Position numbers and translations under genes: made by a program. Positions 33,920 to 42,749 of a stretch of 64,000 nucleotides of DNA are shown here, piece after piece. The notes beneath the pieces are model-generated. The model saw only the letters and a program-made list of their open reading frames with translations. It was not told the origin of the DNA and did no database searches. Source of the DNA: Alphaproteobacteria bacterium (GTDB lineage Bacteria; Pseudomonadota; Alphaproteobacteria; SMXS01); NCBI GenBank assembly GCA_016124315.1, contig WGNW01000024.1:1-64000 (forward strand). Direction: 5' to 3'. The first letter of the stretch is position 1; the number at the start of each line of letters is the position of its first letter.

Positions 33920-36394
33920 ATGTCTGGAACAACCGGCGGCCGGCTGGCCGCCTCTCGCGCCTTTTGGGGGCGGGCGGTCCTGGCGGGCGGCGTTGCGCTG
34001 GCCTTCGTGGCCGTCGACATGCCCGCCGTCCATGCCCAACTCGAGACCATCACGGTTTCCGCCCGAAAGCGCGGCGAGGAAAACGTCCGCAACATTCCGG
34101 TCGCGGTCGACACCATATCGCCCGAAAAGGTGGCGCATTTCAGCATCACCAATCTGCAGGAGGTGGCGGACATCTCGCCGTCGCTGAAGATCGCCCGCAC
34201 CGAGAGCGGCAGCGGCGCGTCCATCAGCATCCGCGGCTACGGCTCGCCGTCGACCTCGATCGGCATCGAGCAGTCGGTGGCGGTGGTCGTCGACGGCGTC
34301 TATTACGGCCAGGGCCGGGTGATCAACGAGGGCATGTTCGACACCCGCCAGGTGGCGGTCCTGAAAGGCCCGCAGGCGCTGTTCTTCGGCAAGAACGCCA
34401 CCGCCGGCGTGATCTCCATCGAGACCAACGATCCGGGCGACGACTTCGAACTGCTGGCCCGGGTGGGCTACGAGTTCCGCACCAAGGATCTGAAGGCCGA
34501 GGCCATCGTCTCCGGTCCGGTCAACGACAAGTTCGGCATCCGCCTGGCGGTGAAGTCGTCGAACATGTTCGGCGGCTTCTTCAAGAACACCGCCGGTCCG
34601 GGCACCTACACCACCGTCGACGCCGCGACCGGCGAGGCCCACGTGCACGACGTGGGCGTGACGGACTGGCGGAAATGGCCTGGCGAGAAGGACTTGTTCG
34701 CCAGGCTCACCCTCCAGGCCAAGCCGACCGACCGGCTGACGCTGACCCTGAAGCCAGACGTGGCCACCTACGGCAGCCGGTCGATGACCCACGGCACCGA
34801 GGCGCGGCTCTGCCCGCTGGGCGGCGTGTCGCAGCTCTCCGGCAACGTCTGCAACCCGAACTGGAGCGGCGGTTCGAACCCGTTCCCGCAGGACATCGCC
34901 GAGACCAACCCGCTGGTCAACTACAAGGGTGGCAAGACCTTCACCGACTATTTCCGCTGGGGTCTGACCGGCACCGTCGACTACACCACCGATACGTTCT
35001 CGTGGAACACGGTGCTGAACTATCACCGCATGCGGAACCGCTGGGCGAACGACAACGACCTCACGGAAACCCCGGCCGTCTGGGCTGCGGAGCGCTATAC
35101 GTTCCGGGCGTTCTCGGCGGAAAGCCGGGTCGCCACCACCTTCGACGACCCGTTCAACTTCGTGCTCGGCGTCTACTACCAGACCACGCGCAACCGGTTC
35201 GACCAGGACGTGCTGTTTGCCGGTGCCGAGAACTCCGCGGTGGAGGATCCCACCGACAGGTACACGGCCTACGAGAAGGCGTCGGCGACGAAGGGGTCGA
35301 CCTATTCGGTCTATGGCCAGGTAATCTGGAAGTTCCTGGAGAACTGGGAGCTTACCGGCGGTGCGCGCTACCTGCACGAGACCAAGAACTCGTTCTTCAC
35401 CCAGCCCTACGTGAACCCGTTCTTCCTCGGCATCTTCGCCGAGGGGACCGTGAACGCCGACCAGTCGTTCAACAACGTGTCGCCGGAGGTGACGCTGACC
35501 TGGCACCCGACGGACACGGTGACCATCTACGGCGCCTACAAGCAGGGCTTCAAGTCGGGTGGCTTCTCCAACAGCGGCATCCTCGGCGTCTATTCGACCG
35601 TGGATGACTTCGCGTTCGAGCCGGAGGACGTGGAAGGCTTCGAGGGCGGCATCAAGACGTCGCTGCTCGACGACACCCTGCGCCTCGACCTGAACGCCTA
35701 CACCTACCGCATCAAGAACCTGCAGATCGACTTCTTCAACTCGCCGACCTTCGCGTTCATCACCACCAACGCGGGCAAGTCGAAGACCGAGGGCGTGGAG
35801 CTGAACGTCGACTGGGCGCCGAAGAGCGCACCCGGTCTGCGCATGCACACGTCGATGGCCTACAACAACGCCCGCTACAAGGACTTCATCGGTCCGTGCT
35901 GGGCGGGCCAGAGGCCGTCGGAAGGCTGCGACATGGTCGGCCCGGCGCCGGCCAGCGTGCCGCAGCAGGATCTCAGCGGCAAGCCGCGGTCGATGGCGCC
36001 CAAGTTCGTGGTCGGCCTCGGCGCCGACTACGAGGTCGACCTGGGCCAGGGCCTGCTGCTGGGCCTGTCCATGGACGCGCAGTACAGCTCCAAGTACTGG
36101 GCGACCGTGTTCGCCAATCCCTACGACATCCAGGGCGACTACGTGCTGCTGAACGCCGCGGTGCGTCTCGGCGGCGACGACGACTCCTGGCAGGTCGCGG
36201 TGATCGGCAAGAACCTGACCAACCACTACGTGTTCTATCCCGGTCTCGACCTGCCGCTCACGGGCGGCAACACCGGCTGCTCCGGGGTCGGCGATCCGCG
36301 CGCGTCCTGCGCCGGCGCCGGGTATCCCGCCGACCAGGGCAACAGCACCAACATGCCCCGGACGGTGGAGATCCAGTTCACCTACCGCTACTGA
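33920..36394 (+). CDS. TonB-dependent outer membrane receptor
   Basis: This encodes 824 residues. A signal peptide covers residues ~1-40 ('AFWGRAVLAGGVALAFVAV', cut after VHAQ). 'LETITVSARKRGEENV' is the TonB-box region; the plug has 'SISIRGYGSPS' and 'VLKGPQALFFGKNATAGVISI'. The barrel ends 'TVEIQFTYRY' with a terminal aromatic. It should take up a substrate related to the Rieske operon next door. The start at 33920 has AAAGGGGAGTTATCC; the ATG at 33860 lacks a site. Confidence 0.93.
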   Translation: MSGTTGGRLAASRAFWGRAVLAGGVALAFVAVDMPAVHAQLETITVSARKRGEENVRNIPVAVDTISPEKVAHFSITNLQEVADISPSLKIARTESGSGASISIRGYGSPSTSIGIEQSVAVVVDGVYYGQGRVINEGMFDTRQVAVLKGPQALFFGKNATAGVISIETNDPGDDFELLARVGYEFRTKDLKAEAIVSGPVNDKFGIRLAVKSSNMFGGFFKNTAGPGTYTTVDAATGEAHVHDVGVTDWRKWPGEKDLFARLTLQAKPTDRLTLTLKPDVATYGSRSMTHGTEARLCPLGGVSQLSGNVCNPNWSGGSNPFPQDIAETNPLVNYKGGKTFTDYFRWGLTGTVDYTTDTFSWNTVLNYHRMRNRWANDNDLTETPAVWAAERYTFRAFSAESRVATTFDDPFNFVLGVYYQTTRNRFDQDVLFAGAENSAVEDPTDRYTAYEKASATKGSTYSVYGQVIWKFLENWELTGGARYLHETKNSFFTQPYVNPFFLGIFAEGTVNADQSFNNVSPEVTLTWHPTDTVTIYGAYKQGFKSGGFSNSGILGVYSTVDDFAFEPEDVEGFEGGIKTSLLDDTLRLDLNAYTYRIKNLQIDFFNSPTFAFITTNAGKSKTEGVELNVDWAPKSAPGLRMHTSMAYNNARYKDFIGPCWAGQRPSEGCDMVGPAPASVPQQDLSGKPRSMAPKFVVGLGADYEVDLGQGLLLGLSMDAQYSSKYWATVFANPYDIQGDYVLLNAAVRLGGDDDSWQVAVIGKNLTNHYVFYPGLDLPLTGGNTGCSGVGDPRASCAGAGYPADQGNSTNMPRTVEIQFTYRY

Positions 36395-36418
36395 GTCCCC
36401 TCCTCGGGACAGAAGCGA

Positions 36419-36456
36419 TTGCCGCCGCCGGAGCCTCTCGGGCGGCGGTTTTCTTT
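36419..36456 (+). terminator. Intrinsic terminator after the TonB gene
   Basis: Arms CCGCCGCC and GGGCGGCGG around a ten-base loop are followed by TTTTCTTTT. It closes the 33920-36394 transcript. Confidence 0.75.
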
Positions 36457-36577
36457 TGGCATCGGTCGACCTCAGCTGCAGCCCTCAAACTGCCGAGCAT
36501 ATAAATCGCCATTAAGCGAAGGTTCACATGCAGGGAGCGACAATCGTTTGAAGGATTGGGAGACGTAGGAGACAGAA

Positions 36578-36916
36578 ATGTTGACGATCTCAAGAACACT
36601 CAAACGCGGCACGCTCGCGGCCCTGCTTGCCGTAGGCGCCGTCGCCGGTTCGATCACGGCAGCGGAGGCGCACTATTACACGCAGCAGTGCGATAGAGAC
36701 GGCGACGATTGTGTGGCTCTTCGTTGCGACAACGATGGCGACGATTGCCGCGTCGTAAGGCACCGCCATTACCGGCCGGCCTATCGGGACTACCACCACG
36801 CACGGCCTCATTATCGGGGCTACTACGATGGGTACGGTTCGAACGGGGTGTACTTCGGCTTCAGAACTGGACCGCACTACCGTCATGGATGGTATCGGCA
36901 CGATGATGACGATTGA
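36578..36916 (+). CDS. Small secreted His/Tyr/Asp-rich protein
   Basis: This encodes 112 residues. Residues 1-30 are a signal peptide ending 'ITAAEAHYY'. The mature protein begins with two near-identical units 'CDRDGDDC' and 'CDNDGDDC', which resemble calcium-binding DxDGD loops closed by cysteines. It continues with a His-, Tyr- and Arg-rich segment and ends 'YRHDDDD'. Metal binding is likely, by His and Asp clusters. No family recognised. GTAGGAGACAGAA gives a good ribosome site. Confidence 0.75.
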   Translation: MLTISRTLKRGTLAALLAVGAVAGSITAAEAHYYTQQCDRDGDDCVALRCDNDGDDCRVVRHRHYRPAYRDYHHARPHYRGYYDGYGSNGVYFGFRTGPHYRHGWYRHDDDD

Positions 36917-36948
36917 TTGCCGCGTCTAGCTTGCGGCACCCTGGACAA

Positions 36949-36988
36949 GTCCGTCCCCTGCAAGGCAGAGCGTTCGCAGGGGACGGAC
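36949..36988. repeat. Perfect 13-bp inverted repeat
   Basis: GTCCGTCCCCTGC and GCAGGGGACGGAC with a 14-base loop follow the small secreted protein gene. There is no U tract, so it may be a transcript-end hairpin of another kind or the remnant of a mobile element end. Confidence 0.6.
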
Positions 36989-37108
36989 AGAGCGCTCGAA
37001 CTTCTGGGGCTGTGACCCCCTTTAAAGGAGCACCTGTCGGCAGCGAAACCGCCTGCGACGGGCGCCGGTCTGAAGGCTAATGCTCGGCCGTGGACTGCTC
37101 AGTGGCTC

Positions 37109-37360
37109 TTAACAGGGCCGCTTGATTCCCGTCCCATTGAGGGTGTCTCCAATCCCCCCTAGTGCGAACGAGCACAATCTCTGCGGATCCCGTTCCCCTG
37201 CCTCTGCGGCTTTGGCCAGGTTCGTTTCCACCTTCGTCCTTACCTGCGGCCACACGTCCCGGGGCAAATGAGGCCGAGCCCTCGCAACCTCGTTCAAAGC
37301 ATGCTGGTAGACGAGCCCAAGCAAATGGTTGGTCTGCGCATCATAGGTGCGGAATAGCAT
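37109..37360 (-). CDS. Hypothetical small protein in accessory island
   Basis: This encodes 83 residues, 'MLFRTYDAQTNHLLGLVYQH' then a helical stretch and 'CSFALGGIGDTLNGTGIKRPC' at the end. It has an excellent ribosome site (AAGGAGATCAGACC). It is not recognised. Base composition is lower in GC than the surrounding genes. It belongs to a short island of orphan ORFs between the TonB gene and the second Rieske region. Confidence 0.55.
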   Translation of the reverse strand: MLFRTYDAQTNHLLGLVYQHALNEVARARPHLPRDVWPQVRTKVETNLAKAAEAGERDPQRLCSFALGGIGDTLNGTGIKRPC

Positions 37361-37536
37361 GGTCTGATCTCCTTCTGAGCGCCCCGGCCCAATTCGAGGT
37401 TTCGAAGACATGTCGTGCAGGCTGTGGAGTTCAACGGGGTTCCCGTAACGACTTGTAAAGAAAACACAATTCGACATCTTTTCGCCACTCCCGCCTCCTC
37501 CGCCGACCATGAACGAACACGGAACACGGAGTCGGC

Positions 37537-37749
37537 ATGGCGAGGCGGAAGCGCATCCTATGCCCGAGCACGAAGACCGAGGCCCTGGAGGTGCTAAGGG
37601 AGGCGCGCCCGGAGATGAACAGGGTCCATGCCGAGACGCCGTACGATTCGTCGACCTATCGGCAGGCGGGCGAGGTGAACAGGGCTATCGACGGCATGGC
37701 GGAGGAACGGACCGGGGACCGGGAGTTCTTCTGGATGAAACCGCACTGA
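37537..37749 (+). CDS. Hypothetical small protein in accessory island
   Basis: This encodes 70 residues, basic at the start ('MARRKRILCPSTKTEALEVL'), then helical, ending 'EERTGDREFFWMKPH'. The composition looks like a real cytoplasmic protein, possibly DNA-associated. ACGGAGTCGGC lies before the start. It is followed by AT-rich DNA and a strong terminator at 37984. Confidence 0.55.
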   Translation: MARRKRILCPSTKTEALEVLREARPEMNRVHAETPYDSSTYRQAGEVNRAIDGMAEERTGDREFFWMKPH

Positions 37750-38107
37750 AGTCGCTAAACCCCAACAAATACGACTTTTGTTATCTCGGTGAAGAGAATG
37801 AAAAATTCCTATTTCTAGAATCTGGACCAATTTTAATCTTTTGTAATACTACCCAAATTGGGGGTGAACACCAGTCAATTCAAAATAAAAACCACTTGTG
37901 TTGTCGCCGAATTGGGCGCATTGCAGATTCAAGGAGTGGCAGCCCCCGCTCCTTACGAGCAATTGGCCCAAGTTGCTCCATAGACACCCCCCATCGAACC
38001 CCTCGCTGGGGGGTGTTTTATGTCAGGTTTGGGTGGCTGTCTGGTGACGGTCGCTGCCGAGCCGGATGCCATCCCGGCGCTCACCTGGCCACCATAATGC
38101 AGGAGGA
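37750..38107. other. AT-rich gene-free stretch in accessory island
   Basis: I see no gene here. Around 37760-37900 the sequence drops to a composition unlike the rest of the window (long A/T runs such as AAAATTCCTATTT). This suggests recent acquisition. It ends in the strong terminator 37984-38019, which could serve the 37537-37749 gene or an unannotated small RNA. Confidence 0.5.
37984..38019 (+). terminator. Strong intrinsic terminator in island
   Basis: ACACCCCCC and GGGGGGTGT pair around a 15-base loop and are followed by TTTTA. Rightward orientation. The nearest upstream gene ends 235 bases before it. Confidence 0.8.
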
Positions 38108-38335
38108 CTACCGGGCACGTAGCGCTCGGATGCCTTCCTCCAGCCTCCGAATGACAGCTTCATACTCGCCAATCACCCTGCGCTCATGCGCCATCAGCTC
38201 TTCCAAATGCCAGTCGGGCTCGATGCTTGACTGCATGTCGCCAATAGCGATGTCGGCCGTTCCGAGCCAAGCGATGTGCCGCTCGGTATCCTCGATCATC
38301 AGGCGGTATTCTTCTATGAGTTCCATTACGTCCAT
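38108..38335 (-). CDS. Hypothetical helical small protein in accessory island
   Basis: This encodes 75 residues of high helical propensity: 'MDVMELIEEYRLMIEDTERH' and 'EELMAHERRVIGEYEAVIRR', a likely coiled coil. The ATG at 38335 has GGAGCGGGGAT upstream; an alternative start is at 38362. No family recognised; the charge pattern is typical of phage-derived or toxin/antitoxin-type small proteins, but nothing specific can be said. Confidence 0.55.
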   Translation of the reverse strand: MDVMELIEEYRLMIEDTERHIAWLGTADIAIGDMQSSIEPDWHLEELMAHERRVIGEYEAVIRRLEEGIRALRAR

Positions 38336-38870
38336 ATCCCCGCTCCGCTGGATGCTGGGCATCTACTAAACGAGAAGGGAGACGCAAGTCTTGTCAAGCG
38401 ATGCAGCCCCCAGAATGGTGCTGGCTTCGGCGCCTGCAGTGGCTCATTCCGCATAATGCAACCAGACTGGTCCGGATCGCCCCACCTTCGACTCGCTGCG
38501 CTTGGCCGTGAGGGCCAATTCGCGCCAGACGCTTGATGGAGGCGCGCGGTGATGTCCTTGCGGATGTCAAGGTCGTCCATCACCAAGGCATCATTGCCGA
38601 ACATCTGGCCGGTCGCGGCGTAGGTGCGGTTGCTTCGTTCTGCGTAGTTGTTGGCGATCAGAGCAGCCATGGATTGAACGCCCTCGTTCTCAGCGTCCGC
38701 CGTTGAATGATTCTTCTCTATGCGGAGGAATGATAGCATGCGGGGCGACCCACGTTGGATCGGGGGCCTTCTCCATACCGAAGGTGGCGCCGATAGACCA
38801 TGCTGGCCAAGCGCCTACTCTCAACCAGATGAAGCTTTGCCATACGAGAGCCGCCGCCTTTCGTTTGGGC
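38336..38870. other. Stretch without a supported gene
   Basis: About 535 bases between the helical protein gene and the Nif11 terminator. Leftward frames at 38326-38739 and 38690-38872 are open but lack clear ribosome sites, and their residues look random. The stretch may hold decayed gene fragments. Confidence 0.4.
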
Positions 38871-38900
38871 AAAAAAAAACAGCGCCCGGATGGGCGCTGT
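38871..38900 (-). terminator. Strong terminator of the Nif11 gene
   Basis: On the minus strand ACAGCGCCC and GGGCGCTGT pair around four bases and run into nine T residues (38871-38879 on the plus strand are all A). It lies 23 bases after the stop of the 38924-39100 gene, so that gene is likely transcribed alone. Confidence 0.9.
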
Positions 38901-38923
38901 CTCGGTGGCCGAAGCGGCGACGC

Positions 38924-39100
38924 CTACTTGGACTGGAGGGTGTCCACGACCGCGCAGACCACGTCGTAGGCCGAGCAGGACGCGCCCGCCTCGGCGGTGA
39001 CGTCCTCGAACTTGTCCGGGCCGGCCGCCTTCACCTTGTGCTGCAGCGCCGGATCGCTCTTCATGAAGCGGATCAGCCGCTCCGCGTTTTCCACTGACAT
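38924..39100 (-). CDS. Nif11-domain peptide (RiPP precursor-like)
   Basis: This encodes 58 residues. The sequence follows the Nif11 leader pattern: 'MSVENAERLIRFMKSDPALQ' matches 'xxxxFLxKLxxDPxLQ', then 'KVKAAGPDKFEDVTAEAGAS' matches the middle helix with 'A.eaG'. The C-terminus 'CSAYDVVCAVVDTLQSK' contains two cysteines (42 and 49). In known systems Nif11-type leaders guide modification of a C-terminal core to lanthipeptides or other RiPPs. Here no modifying enzyme is nearby and the core after the double-G-like site is very short, so it may be a stand-alone regulatory or trans-acting peptide. GGGG lies seven bases before the ATG at 39100; the ATG at 39106 is too close. Confidence 0.7.
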   Translation of the reverse strand: MSVENAERLIRFMKSDPALQHKVKAAGPDKFEDVTAEAGASCSAYDVVCAVVDTLQSK

Positions 39101-39247
39101 TTGCATTCCCCTGTTTCGTGATTCCGCCTGCGTGTTACCAGCAGGCGTAAATGTTTAAGCCATCCCGCGGCGGCGGCCAATAGCCAAACGCAAGACCGCC
39201 GCGCCGGGCATCCCCGACGCGGCGGTCGACGCCGTTCCGGCCGCGGC

Positions 39248-40630
39248 TCAGCGGCTCAGATACTTGTCCATGGTCTCGTGGACCCGGCGGATCCGCGACT
39301 CCTGGTAGCGGGACAGGGTCTCCGCGCCCTTTTCGCTCGCCAGCATGCCCTCGTGCTGCCAGGCGAGGATCTGGGTGTCCTGGTCGAGGACGGCGCCCAT
39401 GAACTCGCTGACGCCGGGCACGTCCTTGTACGAATCGGCCTCGGTGATGGTCACCACCTGTGCCGGCTCGGGCTCCTCGCCGGGCCTGGCCGGCCGGAAC
39501 ACGATCACGTCGAGAGTGCAGCGGTTGACGTCTGTGCCCAGCGGCCGGGCGAGCTGGATCTGCGGCAGGCCGGGGCCGCCATAGATGAACAGGTTGGGGA
39601 AGATGTTGTACTTCAGCGAATCGATGACCTCGGCATCGCTGAGGTGGGACAGGTCGAGCTCGTAGGCCTCCTTGAAGGTCTTGCGCATCTCGCGGGCCAT
39701 GGCGATGCGAGCGGTCTCGCCCTCCTGCACCTGCACCCGCTTCTCGGCCGGCACGATCTCCGGGTCGCCCAGCAGCGAGCGGTCCAGCAGGTCCTGCTCT
39801 GTGAGGCCGGCCTTGGAGGTGGGGCTGGAGACGGCGAGGGCGCACAGGTCGCGGCTGACATGGTCGCCAAAGATGTCGTGCTGCATGTTCCAGTCGCCGA
39901 CCACGTGGGTCATCTCGGGGTGGACGAGCGGCGTGTGGTAGGCCTCCATGAACGCCTCCTGCGCCGTCTTCCAGTTGCAGCTCAGGATCTTGCGGATGTG
40001 CAGGTAGGGATACCAGTTCTCGAACCGCCAGTTCTTGAAGTGCTCCGGCACGACCTCCAGGTAGTCGAGCAGCGGCGCCGCATCCTTGTCCATGTTGATG
40101 AACACGAAGCCGTTCCAGGATTCCACCAGCACCTCGGGCAGCCGGTTGGCCTCGTAGTCCAGGTGCGGAAAGTCCCAGGAGCAGGGCACCTCGTTGAGGG
40201 TGCCGTCCAGGTTCCAGGTCCAGCCGTGGTACGGGCACTGCAGCTTTTCCGACCAGCCGGAGGAGTGGGACGGCTTCAGCTTGGTGCCCCTGTGCAGGCA
40301 GGAATTGTGATAGGCCTTCAGGCCGCCGTCCTCGGTGCGCACGATGACGACCGAGTAGCGGCCGATGTCGTAGACATAGTAGTCGCCGGGCTCACGGACA
40401 TGTTCGTCGCGGCAGGCGAACTGCCACACCTTGCGCCAGACCTTCTGCATCTCCAGCTCGAAGAATTCGGGCGACGTGTAGCGGTAGAACGGGACGTCGT
40501 CGCTGCTCTGGGGCGGGTTGGCCTTGCGCAGCAGCACCTCTGCCGGTTGGCCGCTGTCGCCACGGATGATGTCCTCGTAGCTGCGGCCGGGGCAGCGGCC
40601 GCCTTCCACGGATTTGACCTGCACGTTCAT
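39248..40630 (-). CDS. Rieske non-haem iron oxygenase, alpha-subunit type
   Basis: This encodes 460 residues. The Rieske cluster ligands are Cys111, His113 (CLHRG), Cys132 and His135 (CPYHGW). The catalytic iron motif is in 'EAFMEAYHTPLVHPEM'. It differs from the other two Rieske proteins in the window in length and loops. GGGGAGAACGCG precedes the start. It is last in a leftward block with SDR and acyl-CoA dehydrogenase genes, and an operator-like palindrome lies 74-85 bases upstream. A reductase partner is not encoded here. Confidence 0.92.
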   Translation of the reverse strand: MNVQVKSVEGGRCPGRSYEDIIRGDSGQPAEVLLRKANPPQSSDDVPFYRYTSPEFFELEMQKVWRKVWQFACRDEHVREPGDYYVYDIGRYSVVIVRTEDGGLKAYHNSCLHRGTKLKPSHSSGWSEKLQCPYHGWTWNLDGTLNEVPCSWDFPHLDYEANRLPEVLVESWNGFVFINMDKDAAPLLDYLEVVPEHFKNWRFENWYPYLHIRKILSCNWKTAQEAFMEAYHTPLVHPEMTHVVGDWNMQHDIFGDHVSRDLCALAVSSPTSKAGLTEQDLLDRSLLGDPEIVPAEKRVQVQEGETARIAMAREMRKTFKEAYELDLSHLSDAEVIDSLKYNIFPNLFIYGGPGLPQIQLARPLGTDVNRCTLDVIVFRPARPGEEPEPAQVVTITEADSYKDVPGVSEFMGAVLDQDTQILAWQHEGMLASEKGAETLSRYQESRIRRVHETMDKYLSR

Positions 40631-40703
40631 CGCGTTCTCCCCTGAAGTCTCCGCCCGGGACCAACGCACGGCCGCGAGCCGTCGGAAACAGTCGAACGAG
40701 TCT

Positions 40704-40715
40704 ATATCACGATAT
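40704..40715. promoter_or_regulatory. Operator-like palindrome ATATC-AC-GATAT
   Basis: In the gap between the SDR gene and the Rieske gene. Read on the minus strand with flanks it is CATATCGTGATATAG, matching the site at 42750-42767 (TATATCGGGGTATAG) at most bases. The shared core ATATCGxGxTATAG suggests one regulator acts on both. Confidence 0.55.
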
Positions 40716-40725
40716 GAAAGTCGAG

Positions 40726-41532
40726 TCACCGCGCGGTGTAGCCGCCGTCGATCACCAGTTCCGCGCCGGTCATGAAGGCGGCGTCGTCGGACACCAGGAA
40801 GGCGACGCCGGCGGCGATGTCCTCGGGTCGGCCGAGACGGCCCATGGGCGACATGGAGGCCATCTGCCCCAGCGCCTCGCCCACGTCCTTCGCCAGCCCC
40901 TTCTCGGCGAGGCGCCGGGCGCCCACCTCGCTCATCGGCGTCTGGATGAAGCCCGGATGCACCGAGTTCACGCGGATGTTCTTCCTTTCCATGGCGAACT
41001 CCACGGCGATGTTCTTGGTGAACAGCCGCACGCCGCCCTTGGTGGCGGCGTAGGCGGACGAGCCGGGGAGGCCGATCAGTCCCATGATGGACGAGATGTT
41101 GACGACCGACGCGCCCGCTCCCCTGACGGCGCTTCCGGCGAGCAGCAGCGGCGCCATGTAGCGAGTGCCGAGGTAGACGCCGGTCAGGTTCACGTCCATG
41201 GCGCGGCGCCAGATCGCCATGTCGAGTTCGGCGAGCGGCGCCACCGCCTCGACGCCCGCGTTGTTGACCAGCGCGTCGAGTCCTGCGCCGAGGCTTTCCA
41301 TGGCTGCCGCCGCCTGCTTCCAGCCGTCCTCGCTGCTGACGTCGAGCGCCAGGAAGCTGGCGTCGCAGCCGGCGTCGCACAGCCGGCGGGCGGCGTCCTC
41401 GCCCTCGGCGGGCTTCACGTCGGCGACGACGACTCGGGCGCCTTCGCTTCCCAGCCGTTCGGCGATGGCGTAGCCGATGCCCATGGCCGCGCCGGTGACC
41501 AGGCATGTGCGGCCGTCGAAGCGTCCGGTCAT
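40726..41532 (-). CDS. SDR-family oxidoreductase
   Basis: This encodes 268 residues, classical short-chain dehydrogenase: cofactor motif 'VTGAAMGIGYA', 'LVNNAGVEAVAPL', catalytic residues in 'NISSIMGLIGLPGSSAYAATKGG', C-terminal 'GAELVIDGGYTAR'. It most resembles hydroxysteroid/3-oxoacyl reductases, probably NAD-linked by the Asp after strand two ('VVVADVKP'). It starts ten bases after the acyl-CoA dehydrogenase stop, so the two form an operon. It likely oxidises an alcohol in the catabolic pathway. Confidence 0.9.
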   Translation of the reverse strand: MTGRFDGRTCLVTGAAMGIGYAIAERLGSEGARVVVADVKPAEGEDAARRLCDAGCDASFLALDVSSEDGWKQAAAAMESLGAGLDALVNNAGVEAVAPLAELDMAIWRRAMDVNLTGVYLGTRYMAPLLLAGSAVRGAGASVVNISSIMGLIGLPGSSAYAATKGGVRLFTKNIAVEFAMERKNIRVNSVHPGFIQTPMSEVGARRLAEKGLAKDVGEALGQMASMSPMGRLGRPEDIAAGVAFLVSDDAAFMTGAELVIDGGYTAR

Positions 41533-41542
41533 GGCGGGTCTC

Positions 41543-42745
41543 CTAGAGGTGAAGCACGGCCTTGGAGATGATCTCCCGCTGGATTTCCTTGGCGCCGCCG
41601 TAGATCGAGGCGGCCCGCTTGTTGAGGTAGCGGCCCATCACCGGCGCGCCGTAGCCGGGACCGGGATAGTTGTCGTCGTTGGCGATGCCGGTCGGGTCCG
41701 GCGGGGGCAGGGGCGCCGCGTAGTAGTCCATGGCCTCGACCGCCAGCTCGCTGATGCGCTGGTTGATCTCGACGCCGGTGGCGCTGAGCACCGAGCCCTC
41801 GGGGCCCGGCCGCTGGCCGGCGGCGACGCGCGACATCACCCGGCGCTCGGTCATCTCGAGGCCCATCACGCCGATCTCCAGCTTGGCGATCTCGGTCTCG
41901 AAATGGGGATCGCGCAGCAGCGACTGCTGGCCGTTGATCTGGCTGCCGGCGATCGCCTTGAGCTTGCGGATCGCCGCCTTGTATTCGCCCGAGGCGCCGC
42001 CGGCGCGCTCGAACTCCAGCAGGAACTTGCCGTAGGACCAGCCCTGGCCCTCGTCGCCCACCCGGTTGGAGACCGGGATGCGGACGTCGTCGAAGAATAC
42101 CTGGTTCACCTCATGGTCGAGGCCCAGGGTGATGATCGGATCGACCTTGATGCCCGGCGTCTTCATGTCCACCAGCACGAAGGTGATGCCCTCCTGCTTC
42201 TTGCCGCTGTTGTCGGTGCGCACAAGGCAGAAGATCCAGTCGGCCATGTGGGCGTTGGTGGTCCAGATCTTCGAGCCGTTGAGCACGTACTCGTCGCCGT
42301 CGCGCACCGCGCGCATCTTCAGCGACGCCAGATCCGATCCTGCGCCCGGCTCGGAATAGCCCTGGCACCAGTAGTGCTCGCCCGACAGGATCTTCGGCAG
42401 GAAGGTGTCCTTCTGCTCCTGGGTGCCGAAGGTGAAGATCACCGGTCCCACATAGCGCAGCCCCATGGGAATGAGCCGCGGCGCGCTCGCCTGGGCGCAC
42501 TCCTGCAGGAAGATGTACTGCTGGGTTGGGCTCCAGCCGGTGCCGCCATATTCCTTGGGCCAGAAATAGCCTACCCAGCCCTTGCGGTAGAGCCGCCGGT
42601 GCCATTCCATCACCACGTCCTTGTCGACCCAGACGGTGGTGGTCTTTTCCGTCGCTTCACGGATGTCGGGCGTGAGCTGCTCGTCGAGAAAGGCGCGGAC
42701 TTCCTGCTGGAAGGCCCTCGTTTCGGAATCCAAGGCGAGATCCAT
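41543..42745 (-). CDS. Acyl-CoA dehydrogenase family protein
   Basis: This encodes 400 residues. FAD-enzyme features include 'WCQGYSEPGAGSDLASLKMRA', 'NGSKIWTTNAHMADWIF' and the C-terminal 'RYLNKRAASIYGGAKEIQREII'. The pattern resembles acyl-CoA dehydrogenases of steroid and terpenoid degradation (FadE-like), which often work as heterotetramers; only one subunit is present here. It introduces an alpha-beta double bond in an acyl-CoA. A palindrome overlaps its ribosome site. Confidence 0.92.
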   Translation of the reverse strand: MDLALDSETRAFQQEVRAFLDEQLTPDIREATEKTTTVWVDKDVVMEWHRRLYRKGWVGYFWPKEYGGTGWSPTQQYIFLQECAQASAPRLIPMGLRYVGPVIFTFGTQEQKDTFLPKILSGEHYWCQGYSEPGAGSDLASLKMRAVRDGDEYVLNGSKIWTTNAHMADWIFCLVRTDNSGKKQEGITFVLVDMKTPGIKVDPIITLGLDHEVNQVFFDDVRIPVSNRVGDEGQGWSYGKFLLEFERAGGASGEYKAAIRKLKAIAGSQINGQQSLLRDPHFETEIAKLEIGVMGLEMTERRVMSRVAAGQRPGPEGSVLSATGVEINQRISELAVEAMDYYAAPLPPPDPTGIANDDNYPGPGYGAPVMGRYLNKRAASIYGGAKEIQREIISKAVLHL

Positions 42746-42749
42746 GATG

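Noticed and set aside
37509..38369. 286-codon rightward frame spanning the AT-rich stretch
   Set aside because: It would run through a strong terminator at 37984 and has random composition; the shorter 37537-37749 frame is preferred.
38326..38872. Two leftward frames (137 and 60 codons) in the accessory island
   Set aside because: No ribosome sites and no protein-like pattern; they could be remnants but cannot be supported as genes.
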